In this document: piece after piece, positions 8,138 to 16,810 of the stretch
Layout of the letters: the number at the start of each line of letters is the position of its first letter
Position numbering within the stretch: the first letter of the stretch is position 1
Source: Bacteroidota bacterium
Lineage (GTDB): Bacteria > Bacteroidota > Bacteroidia > Bacteroidales > JAAAOM01
Assembly: GCA_009908855.1 (NCBI GenBank)
Contig: JAAAOM010000031.1
Coordinates: 1 to 64,000, forward strand
Direction: 5' to 3'
DNA length: 64,000 nt
Made by a program: the position numbers and the translations under genes
The notes under the pieces: model-generated
Databases searched by the model: none
Seen by the model: the letters and a program-made list of their open reading frames with translations, nothing else
Told to the model about the DNA's origin: nothing

Positions 8138-9967
8138 ATGAACACACTTTTCGCCCTTGCCGGCAATGATCGTGATGTCATAAAACAGTGGACACGCAAG
8201 ATCGTTAATCATCATCCGTTTCATTATAAACACATCAGGTTGTTTGTTGGCGAGAAACTGGTATTGGGTGAGGTATTTACCGACAATCAGTTTAAAAAAG
8301 GTACGGTAACAGAACAGCCATTGGCTGATGAGGTTCTGTGCATTGACGGACAACCCTACAATATTGATCAGGCACAATCATTTACAGATTATTTACAACT
8401 GGTAAAAGGGTTTTATGCTTTGTGGAGCGTGAATGCTCAAAAGAAGGAATTGGATGTTGCCACAGACTACCTTGCTTCACACCCGATTTTTTATACGCAT
8501 GCCGGTCCCGTTTTCATGGCAAGCAATTGTTTTAAGCTATTAACTGGTTTTGTATCGGATAAAATGGATCACGATTGGCTCAGGGATATGCTTATGCGCC
8601 AATACTCGGGTTTTGATTATACCTTTATACAGGATGTCAAACGAGTACCACCTGGCTCGTTTTTAACTTTCCAACTGTCGGGAAACATCCGCATTCAACG
8701 GTATAAAGATGTTTACCCAAAGGATTTTACCACGCTTACCTGGCAACAAAGCACGGAACAATTGGATGCGCTGTTGACAAAATCCGTTCGGCAGGCTGTT
8801 TCAAACCATGAGAATATTGGAGTGGAATTGAGTGCAGGCATTGATTCGAGCTGTGTGCTGGCCTATTCGCATAAGTTAGCGGGACACCAAAAGACCCGGG
8901 CTTTTTCGCATGTAAACAAGCCTGATAGTCCTTTTCAAACCGACGAAAGGGAAGATATCCAACATATTCTTGCATTCATACCCGATCTTCAACATCATTA
9001 TGTGGATGCCGGTAATGCGGGTATTCTGAATATCATAAGCCATACCATTGATCAGTTAGGATTTGTACCCAACCAGTTTTTTGAGGTTTTTACGCAAAAT
9101 ATTTATCAAACGGCTTTAAAAAATAATATTGACCTTTTGTTAAGCGGATTTGGCGGTGATCAGGGCATTAGCTACAAAGGGAAGATGTTTTATCAGCAGT
9201 TGTTCAGGGATCAGTATTGGCGACGGATGATCAAAGAAATGTCATGTGATCCTAAAACTACCGCTTTTCAATCCCTGAAATTAATCTTTTCCATGACCGC
9301 AGAATGGCTGATTCCTGTGATGTATGCCAATCTGAAAAACCGCAGGTATCAAAAGGATTTTGCAGCCCATCATGTACATGAATATGTAAAACCGGAGGTG
9401 ATCGAAAAATACCGGCTGAAGGAACTTTTTGTTGAAAACAATCTTCAGCGAAATTTATACCAACCGGTTCATCAGGCACAATACCAACAGCTTGTACATC
9501 CATTTGTAACACAACGCCTGCAAATGGCTTATGCAATTTCACAATATATGGGCTTTTCATATAAACATCCGTTGCTGGATGAAGAATTGATCCGCTTTTT
9601 CCTGCAATTACCTTATCAGCATAAGTTCAGAAATGGTGTTAACCGCTTTTTAATTCGTGAACTGATTAAGGAAAAAATGCCACCTTCCATTTATACCAAG
9701 ACGAGTAAACAGGGGGCGGCTGTTCCGTCTGTTTTTGACCGGTTATTGAACGAAACCGATCGTTTATTGGCTTTTGTACTGTATTGCGAACGTAAAGAAA
9801 TCGGGACTGAATGGTTTCAGCTAAACGCCATTAAAGATGCGCTGCACAGGATTAAAAACAGTGATGGTAAGGACTTGCAAAATCTGCCCAGGATTATTAA
9901 TTATATCACATTAATGGTTTATTTTGCAAAAAAAGAAGGATTTCATGCTTTCTTCGAAAAACCGTAG
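8138..9967 (+). CDS. Lasso cyclase (asparagine synthetase B-like, C protein)
   Basis: This 609-residue protein has an N-terminal glutaminase-like domain without the catalytic Cys2 (it begins Met-Asn) and a C-terminal AMP-forming synthetase domain. The pyrophosphate-binding motif is SAGIDSS (232-238) and a second conserved loop is SGFGGD (336-341). Loss of the glutaminase Cys is typical of lasso cyclases, which adenylate the Glu/Asp side chain of the core and close the macrolactam with the new N-terminus. Here that would be Glu8 with Gly1. Transcription is divergent from the kinase operon. The next gene overlaps its end. Confidence 0.87.
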   Translation: MNTLFALAGNDRDVIKQWTRKIVNHHPFHYKHIRLFVGEKLVLGEVFTDNQFKKGTVTEQPLADEVLCIDGQPYNIDQAQSFTDYLQLVKGFYALWSVNAQKKELDVATDYLASHPIFYTHAGPVFMASNCFKLLTGFVSDKMDHDWLRDMLMRQYSGFDYTFIQDVKRVPPGSFLTFQLSGNIRIQRYKDVYPKDFTTLTWQQSTEQLDALLTKSVRQAVSNHENIGVELSAGIDSSCVLAYSHKLAGHQKTRAFSHVNKPDSPFQTDEREDIQHILAFIPDLQHHYVDAGNAGILNIISHTIDQLGFVPNQFFEVFTQNIYQTALKNNIDLLLSGFGGDQGISYKGKMFYQQLFRDQYWRRMIKEMSCDPKTTAFQSLKLIFSMTAEWLIPVMYANLKNRRYQKDFAAHHVHEYVKPEVIEKYRLKELFVENNLQRNLYQPVHQAQYQQLVHPFVTQRLQMAYAISQYMGFSYKHPLLDEELIRFFLQLPYQHKFRNGVNRFLIRELIKEKMPPSIYTKTSKQGAAVPSVFDRLLNETDRLLAFVLYCERKEIGTEWFQLNAIKDALHRIKNSDGKDLQNLPRIINYITLMVYFAKKEGFHAFFEKP

Positions 9968-11006
9968 TGTAAATCACCTGGTTATATTGCCCGGATTATT
10001 GTCCAATCCGTTTATCGCCAAAGAAGAGGTATTGGATTATCTTCGGCAAACGGGTAGTTTTCGTTCCGCCTCCTTGTTTTGGGCAGTACGCAAGCATCGC
10101 TTACCTGTAATTTGGGCGGAGGAATATAAATCTTACCCCCGGTTAAACCGGATTAAAAATCAAATTCGGGATTATAATCAACAACGCGCACTTTTTTGGT
10201 TACAATTGAAAAATGAATGGCTCGCGCTCACAAAAATATTGCAGGATAAGAACATTCCATTTATTTGGGTTAAAGGATTTATTTTGCAGGAATGCTATTA
10301 TCCGGAAGGTGAGCATCGGTTTTTTAATGACCTCGATTTATTAATTAAACCTGAATACCTGGATGAGACCATTGCGGTTTTATATGAACAGGGGTATGAA
10401 GCACCGGCAAAAATAACAAGCACTCCGAGGCATTATCGCAAAAGCGTATCATTTCGAAAACAGGATACCGGTGTTGAGCTTGAACTACATTTTTCGTTAC
10501 TTGGGTTCTTTTATGAGCAATGGACTTTTAAACGAATAGAACCTTTTTTAAAAAGCCTAAACTTATCGGATGGATTACAGGTGCATACACTACCCGATGA
10601 ATTATACCTGATTTATATGGCGAAGCATGGATCGGTTCATCGTTGGCATCGTTTATTTTGGTTGCGGGATGTAATTATGGTATTTCAAAAAACAGACCCG
10701 CAACTGGTTTACTCGGCTTATGAGAAAATGAAAACGGATAATGCCCATCGGTGTTTGCTGCTGATGCTGGCCCTTTGCAACGAAATTTATCAAATGCCTG
10801 TAGATGCGTATCAGTCATTACCGGATACCGAATCTAAAATAGTGAAAAAACTGGTAAAATATTGCCTGAATGCCATGCGGCAACCAACTATATTATCGTT
10901 TATGTTGAAATGGCAGAAAATAATTTATTACTGGTATTTGTTTCCGCATTTCCGGTTGCGGTTTAAAATTATTTCACATATTTTGTGGCGGAAGGTGGGG
11001 GTTTAG
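9945..11006 (+). CDS. Nucleotidyltransferase-fold protein of the lasso cluster (NTP_transf_5 type)
   Basis: Starting at the ATG at 9945, which is preceded by AAGAAGGA, gives 353 residues and a 23-bp overlap with the cyclase gene. A TTG further upstream (9924) is less likely. The core motif is KG (110-111) followed by FFNDLDLLI with DLDLL at 129-133, the paired metal-binding Asp of nucleotidyltransferases. Homologues occur next to lasso kinases (the N protein of paeninodin-type clusters), where their role has not been settled. The product could add a nucleotide or phosphoryl-linked group to the peptide. The C-terminal half is helical and rich in Tyr and Trp. Confidence 0.75.
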   Translation: MLSSKNRSVNHLVILPGLLSNPFIAKEEVLDYLRQTGSFRSASLFWAVRKHRLPVIWAEEYKSYPRLNRIKNQIRDYNQQRALFWLQLKNEWLALTKILQDKNIPFIWVKGFILQECYYPEGEHRFFNDLDLLIKPEYLDETIAVLYEQGYEAPAKITSTPRHYRKSVSFRKQDTGVELELHFSLLGFFYEQWTFKRIEPFLKSLNLSDGLQVHTLPDELYLIYMAKHGSVHRWHRLFWLRDVIMVFQKTDPQLVYSAYEKMKTDNAHRCLLLMLALCNEIYQMPVDAYQSLPDTESKIVKKLVKYCLNAMRQPTILSFMLKWQKIIYYWYLFPHFRLRFKIISHILWRKVGV

Positions 11007-11379
11007 GAGATTTTAGATCATCAGCTTAAAATGACTGGTGATACGATTCGGAAATGGACAACAAGACCTGCTATATCAGTAACAGTATTAATTTGTTATT
11101 ATTTAATAACCGGGTAGTGAAACTATAGACGAGTTACCAACAAGCCGAAGAAACGAACTACGATAATGAAAATTTTGCTGCAAGAAAAACATAAGATGAT
11201 TGGCCAACCCACATTTGGTACATCCCGAAAAATCGGGAAGAGCCAAACCGACCAAAGGGAGCTCACGAACACATTTAAAAATAAACATTTCGTGAGTAAT
11301 TTTTGCCAGCCCGCACGGGAGACAGAAACAGAATTTGTATCTTGCAAGATTGAAATAACAAATAGAATTGTAAATTTTA
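11007..11379. other. Intergenic region between the lasso cluster and the restriction operon
   Basis: I see no credible gene in these 373 bp. Two inverted repeats are clear: TCCCGA-AAAA-TCGGGA (11223-11238), and CTCACGAA (11262-11269) with TTCGTGAG (11289-11296) across a 19-base loop. They lie upstream of hsdR and may be leftovers of mobile DNA or a regulatory structure. The region marks the boundary between two accessory modules. A short ORF can be drawn through it, but it has no start context and its product looks like nothing I know. Confidence 0.4.
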
Positions 11380-14223
11380 ATGACAGAAAATATCAACCAA
11401 AATCCTGAACAAATAGCTCGCGACCGCATTGATAAAATGCTGACAGATTCCGGGTGGATTGTACAATCCAAAAATAAGGTTGATTTATCGGTAAGCAAAG
11501 GGATAGCGGTTAGAGAATACCAAACAGATGTCGGCCCGGCAGACTATGTGCTTTTTGTTGACAGAAAACCTGTTGGAATTATAGAGGCGAAACGTGAAGA
11601 TGAGGGACACAGGCTTACCGTGGTAGAGGAACAGTCGAAAGATTATGCAAATGCAAAACTGAAATACCTGCAAAACGACCCGCTTTCTTTTGTTTATGAA
11701 AGCACTGGTGTTATTACCCGATTTACAGATTTCAGAGACCCAAAGCCACGAGGAAGAAATATTTTTAACTTCCATAAACCAGAGACAATTGTTGAATGGG
11801 TAAAAAAAGGTGACAGCCTTAGAACAAGGATACAAAAATTACCACAACTTGACCCAACAGGATTACGACCTGCACAGATTGTTGCCATTGAAAACCTTGA
11901 GCAATCTTTTAAAAACAAAAGACCTAAAGCATTAATCCAAATGGCAACCGGTGCTGGAAAAACTTTTACCGCTGCTACTTTTATTTATAGATTATTAAAA
12001 TTCGTTGATGCCAAAAGGATTTTATTTTTGGTTGACACAAAGAACCTCGGTGAACAGGCCGAACAGGAATTTATGACATTCCAGCCAACCGATGATAACA
12101 GAAAATTCACTGAATTGTACAATGTACAGCGTTTGTCATCGAGTTATATTGCTTCTGACAGCCAGGTTTGCATTTCGACTATTCAGCGTTTGTATTCCAT
12201 TTTAAAAGGTGAAGAACTGGAAGAAAGTGCAGAGGAAGCAAATCCGAACGAAAGTACATGGATGCAACAACAACTGAATAAAAAACAAGCCGTGCCTGTT
12301 GAATATTCAGCAAGAGTGCCCGTTGAACAGTTCGATTTTATCGTGGTGGATGAGTGCCACCGCTCTATTTACAATTTATGGAAACAGGTATTGGATTATT
12401 TTGATGCTTTTCTGATTGGTTTAACTGCCACGCCCGATAAACGGACTTTTGGTTTTTTTAATGAAAACGTAGTGAGCCAGTACACCTATGAGGAATCAGT
12501 TACCGATGGTGTTAACGTGCCTTACGATGTGTATTCCATTGAAACCGACATAAGCCAAAAGGGTGAGGTTGTTAAAACCGGCTGGTTTGTTGACCGAAGG
12601 GATAAACTCACACGACATAAACGCTGGCAGCAAGAAGATGAAGACACCGAATATTCCAGAAATGATTTGGATAAAAAGGTTGTAAACCCAAGCCAAATCA
12701 GGAACATTATTAAAGAATACAAACGAGCATTAAGAACGGAAATCTATCCCAATCGAATTGATGAAAACGGAGATTACGAAGTGCCCAAAACATTGGTTTT
12801 TGCCAAAACTGACAGTCATGCCGATGATATTATCAAAATAATCCGAGAAGAGTTTAACGAGGGAAACGATTTTTGCAAAAAGGTAACCTACAAAATAGAT
12901 GAAGACCCAAAATCGGTTTTAAACCGTTTCCGAAATTCATACTACCCTCGCATTGCTGTTACTGTTGATATGATTGCTACGGGTACAGATGTGAAACCAT
13001 TGGAAGTTCTGCTTTTCATGCGGGATGTGAAAAGTGTCAATTACTTTGAGCAGATGAAAGGACGTGGAACACGCACCATCGACAAGGACAAACTTTTGCA
13101 GGTTACCCGAATGGCAAACAGCAAAACGCACTTTGTAATTGTAGATGCCATTGGTGCCACCAAATCAAAGAAAACAGATAGCCGCCCATTGGAGCGCAAA
13201 CCATCGGTTGCCATGAAGGATTTGTTAGGGGCTATTACCATGGGCGTAGAAGATGAAGACCTTTTCTTATCATTATCGAACCGGTTAATCCGGCTGGAAA
13301 AACAAATCACAGAAAAGGAAAAAGATAAATTGCTTGAATATAGCGGCGGTAAAGACCTGAAACAAATTACCAAAGAACTAATCACTGCATTTGATCCTGA
13401 TGCCATAGAAAAAAAATCACAGGAGAAGATACAGAAGCATTGTACAGACAAGGCATGCCTTGTCTCCGATTTACCACCGGCCGAAATAGACAACTTCAAA
13501 AAAGAAGCACAGCAGGAATTAATCCAACAGGCTGCAAGTACTTTTAACGGCGAACTCAATGAATATTTGGAAAACGTGCGTAAAAAACACGAACAAATTA
13601 TTGACCACATTAACATTGACACCGTTACCAAATCGGAATGGGATTCATTTTCTGTTGACAAAGCCAAAGAAACGGTAAAAGACTTTTCTGAATACCTCGA
13701 AAAACATAAAGATGAAATAAAGGCCTTGAGTATATTTTATAACCAACCCTATAACCGCCGGAACATTACGTTTAATATGATTAAAGAAGTAATGGAAAAG
13801 CTGAAGCTGGAAAAACCACAACTGGCACCTGATTATGTCTGGGAAGCATATTCTGTATTAGAAAAAGTACAGACAAGGCATGCCTTGTCTCGACCTAAAG
13901 ATGAACTAACAACCCTCGTATCACTAATACGCCGTGCCTGTGGTATTGACAGTGAGCTAAAGGCTTTTGACAAAACCATTGATGAGAATTTTAAAACATG
14001 GATTTTCAAACAAAATGCCGGGCAGCACAATCGTTTTACACAACAACAAATGGACTGGTTACGCATGATTAAAGACCATGTTGTATGTTCGTACCATATC
14101 GAAATCGATGATTTGGATTACACACCTTTTGATGCCCAAGGTGGGCGTGGCAAAATGTATCAGTTGTTTGGAAAAGAGATGGAAGAAATTATTGATGAAT
14201 TAAATGAAGTATTGGCTGCATAA
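11380..14223 (+). CDS. hsdR: Type I restriction enzyme R subunit (HsdR)
   Basis: This 947-residue protein is the motor and nuclease of a type I restriction system. The N-terminal nuclease motif is Asp55 with Glu69-Ala-Lys71 (PD-ExK). The SF2 helicase core shows MATGAGKT (188-195), DECH (324-327) and LTATP. The C-terminal part resembles the EcoEI-type R C-terminal domain. Two perfect 20-bp palindromes are embedded in frame in the second half, at 13446-13465 and 13871-13890, giving DKACLVS and QTRHALS in the protein. These look like acquired REP sequences tolerated in linker regions. hsdS and hsdM follow on the same strand, with a transposase inserted between. Confidence 0.93.
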   Translation: MTENINQNPEQIARDRIDKMLTDSGWIVQSKNKVDLSVSKGIAVREYQTDVGPADYVLFVDRKPVGIIEAKREDEGHRLTVVEEQSKDYANAKLKYLQNDPLSFVYESTGVITRFTDFRDPKPRGRNIFNFHKPETIVEWVKKGDSLRTRIQKLPQLDPTGLRPAQIVAIENLEQSFKNKRPKALIQMATGAGKTFTAATFIYRLLKFVDAKRILFLVDTKNLGEQAEQEFMTFQPTDDNRKFTELYNVQRLSSSYIASDSQVCISTIQRLYSILKGEELEESAEEANPNESTWMQQQLNKKQAVPVEYSARVPVEQFDFIVVDECHRSIYNLWKQVLDYFDAFLIGLTATPDKRTFGFFNENVVSQYTYEESVTDGVNVPYDVYSIETDISQKGEVVKTGWFVDRRDKLTRHKRWQQEDEDTEYSRNDLDKKVVNPSQIRNIIKEYKRALRTEIYPNRIDENGDYEVPKTLVFAKTDSHADDIIKIIREEFNEGNDFCKKVTYKIDEDPKSVLNRFRNSYYPRIAVTVDMIATGTDVKPLEVLLFMRDVKSVNYFEQMKGRGTRTIDKDKLLQVTRMANSKTHFVIVDAIGATKSKKTDSRPLERKPSVAMKDLLGAITMGVEDEDLFLSLSNRLIRLEKQITEKEKDKLLEYSGGKDLKQITKELITAFDPDAIEKKSQEKIQKHCTDKACLVSDLPPAEIDNFKKEAQQELIQQAASTFNGELNEYLENVRKKHEQIIDHINIDTVTKSEWDSFSVDKAKETVKDFSEYLEKHKDEIKALSIFYNQPYNRRNITFNMIKEVMEKLKLEKPQLAPDYVWEAYSVLEKVQTRHALSRPKDELTTLVSLIRRACGIDSELKAFDKTIDENFKTWIFKQNAGQHNRFTQQQMDWLRMIKDHVVCSYHIEIDDLDYTPFDAQGGRGKMYQLFGKEMEEIIDELNEVLAA
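13446..13465. repeat. REP-like palindrome copy 1 (inside hsdR)
   Basis: A perfect 20-bp palindrome, AGACAAGGCATGCCTTGTCT, lies within hsdR codons about 689-696. The same sequence recurs at 13871-13890. A partial copy occurs at 14229-14243 and an extended copy at 14602-14630. It is adjacent to a RAYT gene of the kind that mobilises such palindromes. Confidence 0.85.
13871..13890. repeat. REP-like palindrome copy 2 (inside hsdR)
   Basis: This copy is identical to the one at 13446-13465, including the preceding TAC. It is read in a different codon phase (QTRHALS instead of DKACLVS), which shows that the DNA and not the peptide is what is repeated. Confidence 0.85.
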
Positions 14224-14228
14224 AAACC

Positions 14229-14243
14229 AGGCATGCCTTGTCT
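14229..14243. repeat. REP-like palindrome copy 3 (partial, before the RAYT)
   Basis: This contains AGGCATGCCTTGTCT, the right arm and centre of the 20-bp palindrome without the outer left five bases. It sits immediately between the hsdR stop and the transposase start. Confidence 0.75.
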
Positions 14244-14253
14244 AAATGATATA

Positions 14254-14916
14254 ATGACAAAATTTAAAAACAAATACAGGATAGAATCAGCACGATTACA
14301 AAATTGGGATTATGGATGGAATGCATCATATTTTATAACCATTTGCACCCAACAAAGGGAACATTATTTTGGAGAAATTGAAAATAATGAAATGATTCTA
14401 TCAGAAATGGGTAGAATGGCAGAAAAATTCTGGCATGAAATACCCAAACATTTTCCATTTACCCAATTGGATGCATTTGTGGTGATGCCAAATCATGTGC
14501 ATGGAATTATCGTTATTGATAAAAATGGCAACGATGGTGGTGGAAACGGCGATGGTCATGGCAACGGCGGTGGTGACGGCAACGGCGATGGTCATGGTAA
14601 CGTAGAGACAAGGCAATGCCTTGTCTCTACCACCAATCCCACCGCCAATCCCACGTCCAATCCCACAACAAAAACCATTGGACAAAAACGTTTTCAAAAC
14701 CAGGGTAAAAATACCCTATCGTCAATTATTGGTTCCTATAAATCTGTGGTTACGAAAAATGCCAGAATAATTCATGCAGATTTTGGGTGGCAGTCACGAT
14801 TTCACGACCACATTATCCGTGATGATGCATCCTACCAGCGCATTAAAAATTATATTATAAACAATCCTAAAAAATGGAATGATGATAAATTCAATAACTA
14901 TAATTCCGTCAATTAA
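14254..14916 (+). CDS. REP-associated tyrosine transposase (RAYT, Y1/HUH family)
   Basis: I place the start at the ATG at 14254; an upstream ATG at 14233 lies inside a repeat copy. The 220-residue product has the IS200/RAYT N-terminus ([16 protein letters not shown]), the HUH motif NHVHG with upstream VVMP, and a C-terminal helix containing Tyr in YIINNPKKW. Between them lies a low-complexity insert rich in Gly, Asn, Asp and His, encoded by short tandem repeats, then an N-P-T repeat, with a 29-bp REP-like palindrome in the middle (14602-14630). RAYTs cut and move palindromic single-stranded DNA. It separates hsdR from hsdS and ends overlapping the start of a gene remnant. Whether it is active is unknown. 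Confidence 0.85.
   Translation: MTKFKNKYRIESARLQNWDYGWNASYFITICTQQREHYFGEIENNEMILSEMGRMAEKFWHEIPKHFPFTQLDAFVVMPNHVHGIIVIDKNGNDGGGNGDGHGNGGGDGNGDGHGNVETRQCLVSTTNPTANPTSNPTTKTIGQKRFQNQGKNTLSSIIGSYKSVVTKNARIIHADFGWQSRFHDHIIRDDASYQRIKNYIINNPKKWNDDKFNNYNSVN
14602..14630. repeat. REP-like palindrome copy 4 (extended, inside the RAYT gene)
   Basis: This is a 29-base near-perfect palindrome with 14-bp arms (left arm GTAGAGACAAGGCA) and one central base. The inner arms AGACAAGGCA/TGCCTTGTCT equal those of the copies in hsdR. It is translated as part of the transposase linker. Confidence 0.85.
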
Positions 14917-15029
14917 TGAAAATAATATGTATTGAAAAACAATGGGGCGGTACCAATAAAAAGAAAAATGGCCGTTTGCTGGACGGGAAAGAATACAATG
15001 AAATGCCAAAACCGGAAGTTGTGTTATGA
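14916..15029 (+). pseudogene. C-terminal remnant resembling phage Gp37/Gp68 (DUF5131) proteins
   Basis: This 37-codon ORF begins at the transposase stop (TAATG) and overlaps the hsdS start (ATGA). Its sequence contains [13 protein letters not shown] and [10 protein letters not shown]. This closely resembles the extreme C-terminus of DUF5131 proteins, which end in a QWGG-x-x-KKK-x-GR-x-LDGR-x-x-x-EMP pattern from memory. The rest of such a gene is missing, so I read it as the tail left after the RAYT region replaced the body. It could still be translated as a short leader coupled to hsdS. Confidence 0.5.
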
Positions 15030-16516
15030 GGGAAGATTGGACAGAAACATACTTGCCAAATGTCTGTGATATTCTTGATAATTTGAGAAAACCAATCAAT
15101 TCAAATGAAAGAAAAAAAAGAATTGAAGGTAAGCCTGAAAGTGAATTATATCCTTACTACGGAGCAACGGGGCAAGTTGGATATATTGATGATTATTTAA
15201 CTGATGGTGAGTTTGTATTGATTGGGGAAGATGGCGCACCCTTTCTAGACTATACCAGGGCTGTAGCGTATAAGATTAACGGAAAAACATGGGTAAATAA
15301 TCATGCACATATTTTAAAATCATTTTTTAATAATGATTATCTCCTTCATTACTTGAATCAATTCCAATTCAGGGATTTTGTTACAGGTACTACAAGATTA
15401 AAGTTAACACAAGGAGCTTTAAAAAGGATGTCTGTAAAATTGGCTCCATTACCAGAACAACGTGCCATCGTAACCAAAATAGAAAACCTCTTTGCCTCGC
15501 TCGACAAAGGCATTGCCGACCTGAAAAAAGCACAGGAGCAATTGAAAGTGTACCGGCAGGCGTTGCTGAAAAAGGCGTTTGAGGGTGAGTTGACGAAAGA
15601 TTGGAGGAAGAAACAAACCAAACTTCCCACAGCTGAAGAACTTCTGGAACAGATAAAACATGAACGCCAAAAATATTACGAGCAACAACTTGAAGATTGG
15701 AAACAAGCCGTTAAAGACTGGGAAAACAAAGGGAAGGAAGGGAAAAAGCCTAGTAGAATTTCAAAGCCTAAAGAATTTGGAAAGGTAAGGCTAATCGATG
15801 TTGAAAACTATGATACTATTCCTGATAATTGGAAATGGTCAAGATTTGGAAATGTAACCTATAAAATTGGAGACATTGACCATAAAATGCCAAAAACAGT
15901 AGACAATGGTTATCCATACCTATCAACAGGTAATTTAAAAGTGGATGGAACAATTGATTTTACTGAGGCTAAAACAATATCTAAAGAAGATTTTGAAAGA
16001 TTATCATTAAAAATAGAACCAGAAAAAGGAGACATAATTTTTCCAAGATATGGCACAATAGGAAGAAATGTTTTAATTGATGTTAACCGGGAATTTTTAG
16101 TTTCATATTCATGCGCAATCATTAAAAACATTACGAATATGATGAGTGCAAAATTTGCTTTGTATTATTCTTTGTCTCCAATAATAAAAAAAGAGATAAA
16201 AAAATATACAGTTGAAACCACTCAGGCTAACGTAGGAATTGCTTCTATTGAAAATTTTGTATTTCCTTTATGTTCAGTTGAAGAACAACACCAAATTGTC
16301 CGCGAAATCGAGTCCCGCCTCTCCGTTTGCGATAAGGTGGAACAAAATATTACCGAAGGACTGGAAAAATCGGAAGCCCTACGTCAAAGCATCCTGAAAA
16401 AAGCCTTTGAAGGCAAATTGTTAAGTGTGGCAGAAATAGAAAAATGCAAACAGGCAGCGGATTATGAGCCGGCGAGTGTATTGTTGGAAAAGATAAAAAA
16501 AGAAAAGCAAAAATGA
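15026..16516 (+). CDS. hsdS: Type I restriction-modification specificity subunit (HsdS)
   Basis: The 496-residue protein has two target-recognition domains, each followed by a conserved helix. The first TRD covers about residues 1-140 and is followed by [22 protein letters not shown]. The second covers about 255-420 and is followed by [22 protein letters not shown]. Both halves end in [12 protein letters not shown] or [11 protein letters not shown]. HsdS determines the bipartite DNA target for both methylation and cleavage, with each TRD reading one half-site. The start overlaps the DUF5131-like remnant by ATGA. The downstream small gene overlaps by 4 bp. Confidence 0.93.
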   Translation: MREDWTETYLPNVCDILDNLRKPINSNERKKRIEGKPESELYPYYGATGQVGYIDDYLTDGEFVLIGEDGAPFLDYTRAVAYKINGKTWVNNHAHILKSFFNNDYLLHYLNQFQFRDFVTGTTRLKLTQGALKRMSVKLAPLPEQRAIVTKIENLFASLDKGIADLKKAQEQLKVYRQALLKKAFEGELTKDWRKKQTKLPTAEELLEQIKHERQKYYEQQLEDWKQAVKDWENKGKEGKKPSRISKPKEFGKVRLIDVENYDTIPDNWKWSRFGNVTYKIGDIDHKMPKTVDNGYPYLSTGNLKVDGTIDFTEAKTISKEDFERLSLKIEPEKGDIIFPRYGTIGRNVLIDVNREFLVSYSCAIIKNITNMMSAKFALYYSLSPIIKKEIKKYTVETTQANVGIASIENFVFPLCSVEEQHQIVREIESRLSVCDKVEQNITEGLEKSEALRQSILKKAFEGKLLSVAEIEKCKQAADYEPASVLLEKIKKEKQK

Positions 16517-16809
16517 AACGACCACCTGAAATACAGATAAACCAGTTTCAACTGGCTCTTTTGCTTAAAGATGAGCAGAAGAAGTTTTTTGAAATGGTTA
16601 TAGCAGATAATGTGTTTTGCAGCCAATGCGGCGGTTCAACTAAGGAAGGAATTACTATTAATGAAATGTTCCTCACCGACTTAAACGATATTTTGGTTAA
16701 AGGCACATGCAATACTTGCAACGGAAAGGTTGCCAGAATGATGGAATTTGGAGAGGACAAAGATTTTTACAATAAAGCCATGGATTTTAGAAATTCAATA
16801 AGAAATTAA
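16513..16809 (+). CDS. Small zinc-ribbon-like protein within the hsd operon
   Basis: This 98-residue protein of unknown function lies between hsdS and hsdM, overlapping hsdS by 4 bp and ending just before the hsdM start. Two CxxC pairs (Cys36/Cys39 and Cys66/Cys69) could bind a zinc ion. The N-terminal part is helical. The tight coupling suggests a role in the same system, for example an accessory or regulatory factor. No catalytic motif is visible. Confidence 0.7.
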   Translation: MKRPPEIQINQFQLALLLKDEQKKFFEMVIADNVFCSQCGGSTKEGITINEMFLTDLNDILVKGTCNTCNGKVARMMEFGEDKDFYNKAMDFRNSIRN

Positions 16810-16810
16810 T

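Noticed and set aside
8087-8377. Extended N-terminus of the lasso kinase
   Set aside because: It would overlap the divergent cyclase gene by 240 bp, and the conserved kinase sequence starts at the ATG at 8086.
14521-14630. CRISPR-like short repeats
   Set aside because: The repeats here are in-frame low-complexity codons and a palindrome inside the RAYT gene; there are no evenly spaced spacers or cas genes.
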